64,000 nucleotides of DNA, from assembly GCA_028673005.1 (NCBI GenBank), contig CM054116.1, positions 147,061,173 to 147,125,172 of the forward strand, in the 5' to 3' direction. The notes beneath the pieces are model-generated. The model searched no databases. It was given only the letters and a program-made list of their open reading frames with translations, and was not told the DNA's origin. Below, one piece after another: positions 9,512-21,190 of this stretch. Numbering within the stretch: the first letter of the stretch is position 1; every line of letters begins with the position of its first letter. The position numbers and the translations under genes were made by a program. This DNA is from Tanypteryx hageni. Its lineage: Eukaryota > Arthropoda > Insecta > Odonata > Petaluridae.

Positions 9512-11136
9512 CCGTATTTTCTGGTCTATAACGCGCACCTTATAAATAACGCGCAAGTGATTTTCTTCAAACCTGGTATAAATGTATAGATAACGCGCAG
9601 TCAAAAAAAAATCTATTTGAAACAAGAGCTTCCTGAAAAAAATGAATCAATTAAAATTTGCTGTGGCTTTCCGTTATTCAGTTGTTTTCATGTACACCAC
9701 ACGGTCTTATTGAGTCTTGAATTAGCTTGGCGTCGATATTGAAAAAGTTTTTAATTTACCATGGAAAACGAAAATATGCGAAAGCGAAAATCATACACTT
9801 CGCAGTTTAAATTAGAAGTCGTAAAATTCGCTATAGAAAAAGGAAATCGTGAAGCTGGAAGAAAGTTGAACGTAGGGGAATCAAGTGTATGAGAATGGCG
9901 TAAAGGCGAATTGGTGCTGAAAAAACTGCATAAGAAAAAACGAGCAATGCGTTTTAGAAAATGCTTTTGGCCAGAACTCGAGGAAGAACTGTATGAGTGG
10001 GTGATACGAGAAAGGGCAAAAGGCATTAGGATTTCAACAACGAGGGTCTTATTGCAAGCGAAATGCATTGCTCAAGAGATGGACATCGTGGGCTTGAAAG
10101 CGTATCGTTCCTGGGGATTTCGTTTCATGAGGAGGAACAATTTGTGTGATCGTACATCGACAAGCATCGGCCAAAAATTACCGATGGACTGGGAGGCGAA
10201 AATGATTAAGTTTAGACAATATATGAAAGAAAACATGTCTGGAGTTGATGCATGTCGGCAATATGGACGAGGTTCCGGTGAGTTTTGATTTTCCTTGTGC
10301 TAGAACTGTGAACCTTAAAGGGGTGAAAGTTGTTTCCATAGCAACTACTGGGCATGAGAAATCGAATTTTACAGTTGTTTTGTGTGCAATGTCTGATTGG
10401 TTCTAAGCTTCCTCCCATGGTGATTTTTAAACGAAAGACTGCCGAAAGAATGCTTTCCCATGGACATTGTAATAACCGCAAATGAGAAATGTTGGATGAA
10501 CCAAGAAATGATGAGGGTTTTGTTGGACAGTGTGTGGAGAAAGCGAAAATCTGCCTTTTTTTAATTCGAAGTCACTGTTAGTCATGAATTCATGTCATTG
10601 TCATGTGATGCCTGAAATTAAAAAAGTGGTCGGTAAATATTCAAAGCTAGCTATCATTCCCGGTGGTTTAACCAAAAAACTTCAACCGCTAGATCTGTCT
10701 GTGAACAAGTCATTCAAATCAAAATTGCGAGCTAAGTGGGAGGATTGGATGTTAGCGGGTGTGCATCAATATACTAACTACCTATGCAGAAATGTGTAAA
10801 TGGATTGTTGAGAGTTGGGGATCTGTGACGGCTGGCTGTGTAAAAAACGGTTTTGAAAAGGCTCTTAGTGATAAAGTTATGACATGCACGGAAGATTTTG
10901 AAGGTGATTCTTGTGAAAATGAAGTTTCAAATGTGCCTGACCAAATTATGAGTGCTATTGAGTCATTTGACATTGACGCAGGTAATGATTTTTATGGTTT
11001 CGAATGAATTGTAAAAGTTAATATGCATTTATTTCAATAAAATTTTATTTTCCTTTGGACAATGCGCATGATGTTTTTTCCCGATTTTTATATTTTTTGT
11101 ATAGATAACGCGCGCGTTATAGACCAGAAAATACGG
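9512..11136 (+). mobile_element. pogo-type DNA transposon with 25-bp terminal inverted repeats
   Basis: The ends are perfect inverted repeats of 25 bases beginning CCGTATTTTCTGGTCTATAA; both are flanked by TA (9510-9511 and 11137-11138), the duplication typical of Tc1/mariner/pogo elements. A motif ATAACGCGC recurs inside both ends (near 9546, 9592, 11104), plausibly transposase binding sites. Length 1625 bp. The element carries a damaged transposase and interrupts a LINE. Confidence 0.95.
9761..11007 (+). pseudogene. pogo (POGK-like) transposase, inactivated
   Basis: DDE transposase with an N-terminal helix-turn-helix ('YTSQFKLEVVKFAIEKGNRE'), interrupted by a TGA in 'GESSV*EWRK', then a CENP-B-like second domain and 'TSIGQKLPMDWEAKM'. 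The catalytic region, in several frames, shows 'NMDEVPVSFD' (first Asp kept, near 10263), 'LLVMNSCHCH' where the second Asp is replaced by Asn (near 10576), and 'GGLTKKLQPLDLSVNKSFK' (third acidic residue kept, near 10660-10715). Stops and frameshifts lie in 10300-10530. A short acidic tail ends at 11007. Clearly non-functional. Confidence 0.85.
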
Positions 11137-11138
11137 TA

Positions 11139-12350
11139 GTTTCACAGGATCATTAGAAATGGGAATATTATGGATATGCCTTAGAGAGAATATTATATTC
11201 TGAGTCTTGTCAACATTTATAAAGAGTTCATTAGCATCAAACCAAGACTTGGCAGCTGTCAGGGTTGAAGATAATATAGATATAGCAACATCAAGGTCAT
11301 AAACACTGTTAACAAACGTGGTATCATCATCATCATCATCATCATTTCCAGAGACATTGGATACCAAGTCATTGATCATTATGATAAAGAAATGGGGCCC
11401 AAGAACGGAGCCTTGAGAAACCTCATTCTGAATCATGGAAATTTCAGATTGCTGGCCATTGACATAGACTAGTTGACGTCGATTCAAGAGGTAAGACTCG
11501 ATGATTTTGAGTGCATTACCTCTAATCCCATAATAATGTAGTTTAAGTAGCAGTATATCATGAGATACACAGTCAAATGCTTTGGAAAGATCGTAAAGAG
11601 TCACACTGGCATATTCGTTGTTTTCAAAAGCAGTTAGAAGGGTTGTCACAAGAGATTCTACAGCACTAGTCATTGACTTTCCAACTCTGGATGCATATTG
11701 GGCAGGAGAGAAGAGGTCAAAGGATTCCAAGTGGTGGCAAATTTGTTTGAACATAACAATTTCGAGCACCTTGGCCTGTAACTTCCTGGATCATTTCGTG
11801 AACCCTTTTTGAAGATTGGAATAATTTTGGCTAATTTTAGAGGCTCAGGAAAGATGCCATCACTCAGTGATTGGTTAATAATTGAGGTTAGTGGTTCAGC
11901 AATTACATCAATTATTTGCTTTAGAAAACAGTTTGATAAACCATAGATATCCCTACTATAGGAGTTATTCATGTTCATTACAATGTTGAGAACATCATTA
12001 GAAGACACAGGAGTCCATTCGAAATCGAAATAGTGGATGTTGTAATTGGAAAGATATTGAGCTGCTGAGGTGTGAGTACTACGAATCTTAGTTCTAATTA
12101 GTTCAATTGATTTAATAAAAAAGCTGTTAAACTGGTCAGGGTATATTGGTATATTCACCACAGGCCTATCCATTACACTCTCCTCTTTTATTATTTTCCA
12201 AGCAGCTTTGCACCTGTTGTTTGAATTATTAATGAAGGCCTCCATAATCCTCTTTGCATGGTCTAATTCTGTTTTGTAGGATTTCTTAAAATTTAAATAA
12301 AGATTTCTATCCAAGTCACTGTTTGTACATTTAGACACAGAATGCAAGTG
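11139..12350 (-). pseudogene. Minus-strand LINE ORF2, reverse transcriptase (part 2 of a split element)
   Basis: Coding on the minus strand from about 12350 down to the pogo insertion. Motifs in order: 'VMNMNNSYSRDIYGLSNCF', 'LAKIIPIFKKGSRNDPGSYR', then after a frameshift near 11790 'TLYDLSKAFDCVSHD', 'LNRRQLVYVNG' and 'SQGSVLGPHFFIIMINDL'. The catalytic YADD box is gone: where 'YADDTTFV' is expected the frame reads seven Asp followed by TTFV, caused by a run of GAT codons at about 11323-11343. 'FINVDKTQNIIFS' follows and the frame ends at 'NDPVKL', exactly where pogo has inserted. Confidence 0.8.
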
Positions 12351-12475
12351 ATTGGAAGCTCAATGTAAACTTATGGCTAGTTCAATTAAAATAAGATAAA
12401 ACTCCTTCAGCCATAAAAATGTTTAAAGTTCGTGAACCTGCGAATGACTGTTGTTGAGATTGCTAATTAGCTATT

Positions 12476-13440
12476 TTAACAGAATGCAAGGTTATTTCTC
12501 ATTTGAAATAGCTCAGGAGTAAACCAATTTGCTGTGGGATTATTTTTCCTTGTACTGGGTCTGCTAATCCTAATTGGAAAACAGGGTCCAAAAAGTTGAA
12601 GAAGAGCACAAAAGAAATGGTTAAATTTATACTTAATATGATTGGATGTCACGATAATATCCCATTTAATTTTACTTAGAAGATGCCTAAAGATGTTCAT
12701 ACCATGAGCAGTGATAGGTCTATTAGAGATGGCTTTATTAATCTTTCTATTTGACAAAGTACATTCATTAATAAGGCTTATCCACACAGCAGAGTGATCA
12801 GATATTGAGGGATCAAATATACTCGTCACATATGACCACTTATTAATATTTGTAATTGCGTTATCCAGACATGCTAATAGCCTCATTGGTTGAAATTTGG
12901 TGCATTATAGATTAAAGGAACTTAATAAATCCTTAATATAGATAGTTTCAGTACTTTTATGTCTCATATCAAGATTTAAATCTGAGCATACAACAACCTT
13001 GGTATTAAAGTGAACTAGGTATGTCAAGAACTTCTCCATCAAATCAAAAAAACTCTAATGTCTCCATTAGGTGAGCAATAAACAGAAATTACAATTAAGG
13101 ATAAATCCAATAATAGAATAGCACATACCTAACAGTGAATATCAGCACAAAAGCCATTCACATCGACTAATTTATATCTAGTACCTTTGGTTACATAGAT
13201 CGAAGCACCTCCATTTATGACTGTTGTTCTACAATAGAAGGATGCCAAATCACAGTTATTTAATGAATACATTAGAATCTCATCCTTATTCAACCAATGC
13301 TCACAAAAGCACATTACCAGAAAGTATTCAATTTGCAAGAACATTTCAATCTCAGATACCTTATTTCGCATGCATTGAAGGTTAAGATGACATATAGAAA
13401 TATTATTGGCAATGTGACAATCAGTCGATTTCGAATCAGA
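12476..13440 (-). pseudogene. Minus-strand LINE ORF2, endonuclease domain
   Basis: Pieces of an exonuclease-endonuclease-phosphatase domain on the minus strand: 'CEHWLNKDEILMY' (13285-13320) with the usual Glu, 'GGASIYVTKGTRYK', then in other frames 'VVVCSDLNLDM' (degenerate GDFN box near 12980) and 'DPSISDHSAVWIS' (SDH box near 12795). These motifs are in the order expected upstream of the RT at 11139-12350, so they belong to the same element. Multiple frameshifts. Confidence 0.7.
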
Positions 13441-13542
13441 AGTTACTTCACAATTACCAGAATCTGTTTGTCATGATTTCTTCCTCATCGATATCCCTGA
13501 CTGAGAGCAGGTACTGACTCTTTCTGCATTATAGTGGTTTGA

Positions 13543-13821
13543 TCAGTTAATTGAGGTTTCAACAATCACTCTCTTCCCAAAATAAAACTTATTGAGTGCA
13601 ACATTACAAGGCCAATTTGAAGGGTCCATAAGTTTAGTTTGGTTTACTGAATTGGAAGACACTCTAAAGGATGAATAGTCTCCCTTAGCATTCAACTTCA
13701 TCCCTTCCGCATCACAACCAATATTCCCTTCCGCATCACAACCAATATTACTATTAATAAAGTTTAAAACATCTTTCTCAGAGGTACTTTTTTCAAGCCT
13801 CCAGACATGGAGGATGCATGT
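13543..13821 (-). pseudogene. Minus-strand LINE ORF1, C-terminal domain
   Basis: One open frame on the minus strand reads 'LHVWRLEKSTSEKDVLNFIN', 'GDYSSFRVSSNS', 'MDPSNWPCNVALNKFYFGKR' and ends at a TGA (13543-13545). This is the C-terminal RNA-binding fold of LINE ORF1 proteins, with the same 'NWPxxVxxxxF' ending as the first LINE. A perfect 24-bp tandem duplication (13701-13748) repeats the peptide NIGCDAEG. Upstream the frame is cut by the hAT element at 13830 and continues beyond it (19965 onward) as 'NDKSLPIKPIYTC'. Confidence 0.75.
13701..13748. repeat. Perfect 24-bp tandem duplication
   Basis: TCCCTTCCGCATCACAACCA plus ATAT is present twice in a row without mismatch. It keeps the ORF1 frame and adds eight residues. 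Confidence 0.95.
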
Positions 13822-14579
13822 ATATATGGCAGGGCATCAAACTGGAATTAACCCAAAAACCGAAATATACAGTTATTTTAGCTGGAGTGAAACCGAACCC
13901 GAACCGAAAAAAAATATTTTTCTGAACCCGAACCGAAACCAAAAACCATTATTTATTTCATTCCATTTTTTCGATTTGCATAAACAGTGAGAGTGAAATA
14001 AGGATTTTTCTTTTTGCTTTAATATGAGTCTTTTTTGGAAGCCTCACTTTTCAACACCGAATAAGGCAAAGGCTAATGGTTTTCTTGAGAATACATGCTC
14101 CCAAGCCTTTGGAGAGATGCATCTTTGTGATGATATCTGTTGGTTCAATGGCGGGATTTTCCATGAGCATGGCCTACCCCATGTAGTGTTCCTGGTAAAA
14201 ATGTTTCACGATTCTTAACTTGGAGTTTGCTTAAAGTTGAAGGTTATTGTCCCCATAAACTTTCATCCCTTCTCCATATGCAGGGCCGTTCCTTGGGAAC
14301 AGTGAATCGGGGAGGTCGGCCCGGGTCCCGCATCAAAATGAGCCCCACACTAGGCAGCAACATGAAGATTGCTGCTAAGCATTGTGGACACTCATTGTAT
14401 ACAATAAAAAGATTAAATATAACCCTAAACCGTACGAATCATTAATTAACTGATTCATATGGTTTAAGAGTTGAATAATTTCTTTTAATTGTAAATTTCA
14501 ATTTCTCGCCGTAGTCTTCTTTCTCTCAGATGACACTCATGGTGTTCTGGTGAAAAGGCATTACAAACTAGCTACTTCT

Positions 14580-15121
14580 TTGTCATCGTATATCAGGCTC
14601 TCATGTCACTGACAACGCATTTCGAACAAATGGAAGAGTTCGCAAGTAGGTAATTTCAGCTTCCTTTATGATTTTAAAAGCTGAAAAAATGAAAAATCAG
14701 TGTATAAATTTGAACAACATATTGAGTGATAAAGATTCACTTGACATTCACATGGCACTACAGACCTTTTCTTAGAACCGTGTGTGCTTCGACATTTGAT
14801 CCCCCAAGGATCATAAAGTGCATTTGAAATCCTTAAGTTTCTCAAGTCATTAAATGGTTCCTTCCCAAATAGTACAGAGATAGTGTATAGGATTTTGTTA
14901 AGAATTCCGGTCACAGTGACATCAGCGGAACGAAGTTTTTCAAAACTTAAAATAATAAAAAAATTATCTTAGAACAGCAATGTGGCAAGAGAGATTAGGT
15001 GGACTGACTATGCTGTCTATCAAGAGAAAAATAGCCTAAGATTGGGATTACAATGATCTGATGGCAGAGTTTGCTGTAAGAAAATTTCAGGAAAATGAAT
15101 TTTTGAAAGTAGACAGAATGT
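14580..15121 (+). pseudogene. hAT (ZMYM1-like) transposase, C-terminal relic
   Basis: Decayed C-terminal part of a ZMYM1/hAT-type transposase on the plus strand. Readable pieces are 'YQALMSLTTHFEQMEEFAS' (near 14590-14650), 'LLSDKDSLDIHMALQTF', 'ALEILKFLKSLNGSFPNSTE', and the dimerisation block 'IPVTVTSAERSFSKLKIIK' with 'ERLGGLTMLSIKRKIA' and 'DLMAEFAVRKFQENEF', ending at a TGA near 15121. Spread over three frames with stops. A CAGGGCCGTTCC motif at 14281, preceded by TCCATATG, may be its left end; a CCCATATG near 15547 may be the partner duplication, but this is weak. Confidence 0.65.
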
Positions 15122-15849
15122 GATTTTTTATTCTACTTCAGTATTAAGTTAACCTCACGTATTGTATGTTGCCATTCATTTAAGGTTTCTATATGTTTAT
15201 AATCATATCTGAATTTCTGGTATACATGCAGTTTACCAGCGCCATTTGCTACAGAATAATGAGCATAGATCATTATGAATCAGGCGTAAATTACCAAATT
15301 ATTGTTGGTTTTACTAAGGAAGCACATGTTTTTGTTCTTGAACTCCAGAAGCGATTCCTCAAACATAATAATAAATATCTCTATATTTATATTACACAAT
15401 AAAATATAGGTACGTATTTAAAAATATGCAATATTATTTACAATTATTATTTAGTATTCGAATTATACCTTGATGATTTCAGATTGTTAAGGGACTCCAC
15501 AAATGCTGATCACCTCGAGCCCTGCACCCCCTATGCACCCCTCTGCACCCCATATGCATTGAACCCTTATATTCCGGGAGTCTTTCTCTAAAACTTATTC
15601 AGGAAGGATTGCTCGGCAGTCGTGTTATGAGGTATTCTTACTTCTGTTAAATGTTACTGTGTGTACATATTTGTCGACATAAGAATATATATGTAATTTT
15701 GTATTGTATGGTGCTTATTTGTAATATTAACATCTAACTTATTGTATTTAAAAATAGTTAAGTAGCTCTTCTTTGAACAACTCTCAATGAATTACATTCT
15801 ACATTCAGATGTGAATTAATATTATTGTACCTACCTAACAGCAGTCCCA
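15122..15849. other. AT-rich spacer inside the hAT element
   Basis: No coding sequence recognised. Near 15520-15560 a 10-11-bp motif CACCCCYTMTG is repeated three times (GCACCCCCTATGCACCCCTC...). The rest is simple AT-rich DNA. Confidence 0.5.
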
Positions 15850-16936
15850 GTGGATATGCTGATAATCCAGGTATATATCATATGCCAACATCAGCTAATG
15901 AAGATGAAGAAATCGAGGAGATTAATGAGCAAATTAATGAAATTTACGAAGAAGACGGAAGAGGAAAGGTAAACCGCATAATAATGGGAGATTGGAACAG
16001 CATAGTTAGAGAGGGACAGGAAGAAAATGTTGTCGGGCAATATGGACTTGGGAACAGAAACCAAGGAGGAGAAAAACTGGTAGAATTCTGCATCAATAAC
16101 GACCTTGTAGTGACTAATACTTGGTTCAAAAACCATAAACGAAGGTTATACACATGGAAAAACCAAGAAGATAGATGCCAAGTAAAAGAAATATTCAGGA
16201 ACAGCACAAAAACCACCAAGGCATTACCAGGAGCAGACATTGATTCAGATCACAACCTTTTAATAGTTAACGCAAGTACAAAGCTCAAACAAATAGGAAA
16301 AATGAGAAAAAAACAGAGTTGGGACCTAGAAAAACTGAAAGAAAGGCAGGATGTAGTCAGCATGAAGTTGGATGATCGCCAAAGAAATTTGGAAAACAAA
16401 CCAAAGACCGTGGATATAGAATGGAAATAAATTAAAACCAGTATGAAGGATACCTTGGATAAAGAGATTGGAAAACAAGAGAAGAAAATCAGAACACCAT
16501 GGATCATGAAGGAAATGCTGGAGAAAATGGTTGAGAGACGAAAATGGAAAAACATTAACAGTGAAGAAATATAGACGTATAAACGATGAGTTGAGAAGGG
16601 TAACAGATAAAGCTAGAGGAAATTGGATAAAAGAAAAATGTGATGAAATACAACAAATGGAAAAGTTAGGATGGTACAATATGATGTATGCTAGGGAACT
16701 GGAATTAGAAGATAAGAAGTCGAATGGAATTCGTGGTAAAGGAATTATGAATAAGGATGGGAAGATAGTCTCAGAAACAAAAGATGTAGCACAGGTATGG
16801 AAAGAATACATTAGGGAACTATACAGCAAGGAGGCAGGATCGGCAAAAATAGAACTGGAAGATGAGGAAAACATTGAAGAAGACAACTTAGGACCAAGCA
16901 TTAGGGAGAGGGAAGTAGAAAAAGCGATATTGGAAC

Positions 16937-17933
16937 CAGTGGCGGCTCGTAGCTAAAATTAGTGGGGGTGCTGCTCCAGAAAATTTTTAGCCTTTGTTTT
17001 AAAATTGTGTAAAATGAAAAAAACATGTATAGAAAGAAAAAAGTGACAGTGAAACAACATTATCAACGTGCTTCTTTGACTTCTCATGCTTTTCAGTTTT
17101 TTCTTTCATTTTGTTTATATTTCTAAAACCATCTTTTGTCCATGGTACATCACCTCCAAACAGCAAACACGGGAAGCAAAACAGTGCATTTTTTACTTCA
17201 CAGCCGCAAAGCCAACTTTTCCGTTGGTACCATTCAGAATTAAAGCTACGAATATATTTCTTGTTGTTGCTTTTGCCTGGCTGAGATATTAGAATATCAG
17301 TTGTTGAACGACCTCTTTTCTTAACTGTAACTTTCTCATGGAGAGATAGCTGTGAAAACTTAAGCTGTTGAAGTTCACTTACAGTCACAGAACTTATTTC
17401 TTGGGGATGCAAGGCCATGGTTAAAGTTTTCTGTTAAATAAAAGAACCGAAAAAAAACGAATCAAATAGAATAGCTGGAAGCAGAATAATAATCTAATTC
17501 TACACTCTTCTACACTTTATCACATTCAAGAATATGGTACACGGTTTTTAAGCACAACACACGCTGAGTAAAAAAAACTTCCTTCCACCATCACGCCAGA
17601 GCCGGCACTGCGAGAGCAACAGTGCTCTCTCTACCTGGCAGTCCCGCCTTCCTCCCCACCCCCCCTCCTATGTGCGCATGCGCACAACAGTCAAACACCA
17701 CGTCGCTGGCACTGTGAAGTGCACAGTTCCATACAAAGATTTTTGTATCTTTTTCATAAACTGGGGGATGGCTACTGAAGTACTGACATTAAGCTTAAGG
17801 AATATATATTGTACTACAAAAATAAAGAAAGAATTAAAGAAAAAAGGACTCATTATATTAAATGTTATCGATAATATCAAGTGGGAATAGGGGGTGCTGC
17901 AGTTCCGCAGTGCCTATACACGAGCCGCCACTG
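16937..17933 (-). mobile_element. Non-autonomous hAT (ZMYM1 type), 997 bp
   Basis: Ends CAGTGGCGGCTCGT and ACGAGCCGCCACTG are 14-bp perfect inverted repeats, flanked by the identical 8-bp duplication ATTGGAAC (16929-16936 and 17934-17941). The inside carries only the N-terminal zinc-finger part of a transposase on the minus strand; the catalytic and dimerisation domains are absent. It sits in the linker of the RTE LINE and rejoins 'EKAILE' to 'KEREKVT'-like sequence when removed. Confidence 0.95.
16999..17418 (-). CDS. TTF-type zinc-finger fragment of a hAT transposase
   Basis: A 139-residue open frame inside the 997-bp hAT. After a Ser/Lys/Leu-rich lead it reads 'SEWYQRKSWLCGCEVKNALF', 'CFPCLLFGGDVPWTKDGF' and 'KHEKSKKHVDNV', the TTF zinc finger at the N-terminus of ZMYM1-like hAT transposases (Cys, Cys-x2-Cys and His ligands visible). 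The last ~12 residues are Phe-rich and look like read-through into non-coding sequence. It would be a DNA-binding domain without a catalytic domain; whether it is expressed cannot be told. Confidence 0.7.
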   Translation of the reverse strand: MALHPQEISSVTVSELQQLKFSQLSLHEKVTVKKRGRSTTDILISQPGKSNNKKYIRSFNSEWYQRKSWLCGCEVKNALFCFPCLLFGGDVPWTKDGFRNINKMKEKTEKHEKSKKHVDNVVSLSLFSFYTCFFHFTQF

Positions 17934-19964
17934 ATTGGAACTAAAGAAAGAGAAAGTCACAGGAGAGGTGCAGTACAGGCTGAGGTACTTAAAGTCATGG
18001 GATCAGAAGGACTAAAAGCGATCACGAAATTAATTAATAAGATTTACGACACGAGAGAGTGGCCTCGGGTTTTCTAGAAGTAACAATGATCCCTCTAAAG
18101 AAGAAGCCAAAGGTGTAAAGACTACAGAACGATAAGCCTTCTGTCACACACTTCGTAGATCATCACGAGAATTCTTAATAAAAGGCTGGAAAAAAAGGCA
18201 GAAGAAATACTAGGGGAAGATCAATTCGGCTTCAGAAAAGGACGAGGAACTAGATATGCTATAGGGATAGTTAGAATCATATCAGAAAGAGCAATGGAGT
18301 ACAGTCAAGATATCTGCGCATGTTTCGTAGACTGGCAGAAGGCCTTTGATAGAGGAAATTGGGTAATGTTGATGAAGATATTAAAGGATTTAGGTGTAGA
18401 CTGGAAAGACAGGAGAATGATCAGGATTCTATACGTGAATCAAGTTTTAAAAGTCAGATTGGAGGATGCGGACACCTGCGGAATAAACATTGGTAGAGGA
18501 TTAAGACAGGGCTGCTGCATATCGCCAACCCTATTCAATATATATATGGAGAAAGTCTAATGCAAGAAGCGTTAGAAGGCACAGAAGATTTCAAAAAGGA
18601 AGGATTATAAGAACAGTAAAATACGCGGATGATCAAGTACTTCTAGCAAGAAAAGAAGAACTCCAGAAAATAATAAATAGACTAGTGATAACAGGTAGAA
18701 AATACGGTATGAAAATAAATACAGAAAAATCCAAGGTCATTCGAATATCGGGTAAAGAAGAGAATCTTAACGTAAATATTGGAGGAAAACCTTTAGAACA
18801 AGTTTCAGAATATACCTTGGAAGCATCATAACACGAGAAGCAAAATGTACGGATGAGATCAGAACTAGAATAAGAAAAGCAAAAGCGGCTTTCGGGAGAA
18901 AGAAACAACTACTTACAGGGAATATAAGGGAAGATATCCGCAAAAAGTTGATAAAATGCTATGTAGGGAGTATAGCTTTGTATGGGGCAGAAACATGGAC
19001 GCTAAGGAAAATTGACATGAAATACTTGGAAAGCTTTGAAATGTGGACTTGGAGGAGAACGCTGAAGATAAAATGGACAGATAAGATGAAAAATGATGAA
19101 GTGCTAAGAAGAGTAGTAGAGAAGCGAATGATTATACAGACTATTAGAAAGAGGAAGGCTAACTGGGTTGAATATTACCTGAGGAGAGAGAGTATGATTA
19201 AAGACGTGTTAGAAGGAAAACTAGATGGAAAAAGGGAAAGAGGTAGGAACAGGTTTCAGCTGATAGACGATTTGAAAGGGAAAGAGAGTTATCAAGATAT
19301 GAAGAGGACAGCGGAAAATAGGAGTATATGGAGAACCAGGTTTAACCATGAATAATAACGGACCTGTCTACGGACAGAATACCTATGATGATGACCTGTT
19401 CAAATTCATTATGATAATGAGAATATCTGCTTATATTGGAATCTGGAATGTTGGAATTGTAAAATCAAATAAATGTTGAGTTATGAAATAATAACAACGG
19501 TTTTTCATCAAATCAAAGACTAACAAATAGATAATTTTAATAGCTTTTATACGCACTAAAAAGTAAAAAAATAAATTTTTAATTCCTATAGAACAGTGTT
19601 AGACGGAGTGGTATAAAAGGAGCCGTTTACGAATTGAATAACGAAAAATGTAATGACGGAATTCATGGAATGTTTTACTGTTCGTTACATGGTGGGAGGG
19701 GGTACTTGCGGATATCTATCTTCGATTTCTTGACTTGTTTGTGAAGATGTATTTGATTTAAATAAAAAATAATATTAATTAATGAAGATTATTTTGGAAT
19801 TCTCTCGAAATTTTCCCCAAAAAATCAGTCGGAGAGAAAAAAACCGTTTCGAACCGATTCAACGGGGGCTATTGGAGCGGAACCGAACCGGAATTTTTTG
19901 TTTTCTGTGAACCGCAACGAAAACCGGAGCGAAAAAAAATTCGGTTCGATGCCCTGATATATGG

Positions 19965-20855
<891 letters not shown>

Positions 20856-20918
20856 TATTGTGATGATGCTTCAATTAAGTGTGGTTAAAAACATTGAGTA
20901 CTATCGAAGGAAACTAAA

Positions 20919-21190
20919 ATGGGCATAATAAAACCACCAGAAACGGGTGAGTCGTTTGCTTCCATTGGTCGTTTCTATGATGTGAATCGTTCAACAATTG
21001 GGACCATTTTAAAAGACAAACAAAAAGTTGTTGATCAAGGTCGCGATGCAGGCTGTGATCAGTCCGTCATCGCCACTAATAAACGAAGTGTCGTCGTTGA
21101 AGAAATGGAACGGAGCTTCACATTTTGGATTCAGAAACAAAACAAAAAACCCACGCTTGAGTATTGAATTGATTCAAGATATGGCTACAA
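20919..21190 (+). pseudogene. Tigger/pogo transposase N-terminal relic
   Basis: The plus-strand frame 'ETGESFASIGRFYDVNRSTI' followed by 'GTILKDKQKV' is the first helix-turn-helix of Tigger-like transposases; 'VVVEEMERSFTFWIQKQNKK' is the start of the CENP-B-type second domain. After a stop at 21167 the reading goes on one frame over as 'ELIQDMATSLPTFLGL'. No catalytic domain follows. Confidence 0.65.

Larger units (their letters stand above)
15850..19395 (+). pseudogene. RTE-type LINE, 5'-truncated and split
   Basis: A 'craniofacial development protein 2-like' endonuclease-RT of the RTE type. It starts within the endonuclease at 'HMPTSANEDEEIEEINEQ', then 'IIMGDWNSIVREG' (15980-16020) and 'GADIDSDHNLLIV' (16230-16270). 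The linker ends in 'LGPSIREREVEKAILE', where a hAT element interrupts (16937-17933). After it come 'REWPRVF', 'LGEDQFGFRKGRGTRYAI', 'DICACFVDWQKAFDRGNW', 'LRQGCCISPTLFNIYME' and 'KYADDQVLLARKEEL' (catalytic YADD kept, near 18620). The C-terminal part 'LYGAETWTLRKIDMKYLESF' to 'RSIWRTRFNHE' is open at 18948-19355. The 3' end is a short ATGATGATGA tail near 19393. Several frameshifts. Confidence 0.85.
13830..19956. mobile_element. hAT-type element, 6.1 kb, hosting other insertions
   Basis: Left end CAGGGCATCAAACTGG and right end ...CGGTTCGATGCCCTG are inverted repeats (about 12 bases good, then AACCGAA-rich sequence on both sides). They are flanked by identical 8-bp duplications ATATATGG at 13822-13829 and 19957-19964, the hAT signature. 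Removing the element and one duplication restores the LINE ORF1 frame ('PIYTCILHVW'). Only about 13830-14280 and 19400-19956 look like its own sequence; the middle holds a hAT transposase relic and an RTE LINE. Its own transposase is not identified. Confidence 0.85.

Noticed and set aside
14281..15555. TCCATATG/CCCATATG as duplication of the inner hAT relic
   Set aside because: One mismatch and no matching inverted end beside the right site; left only as a note.
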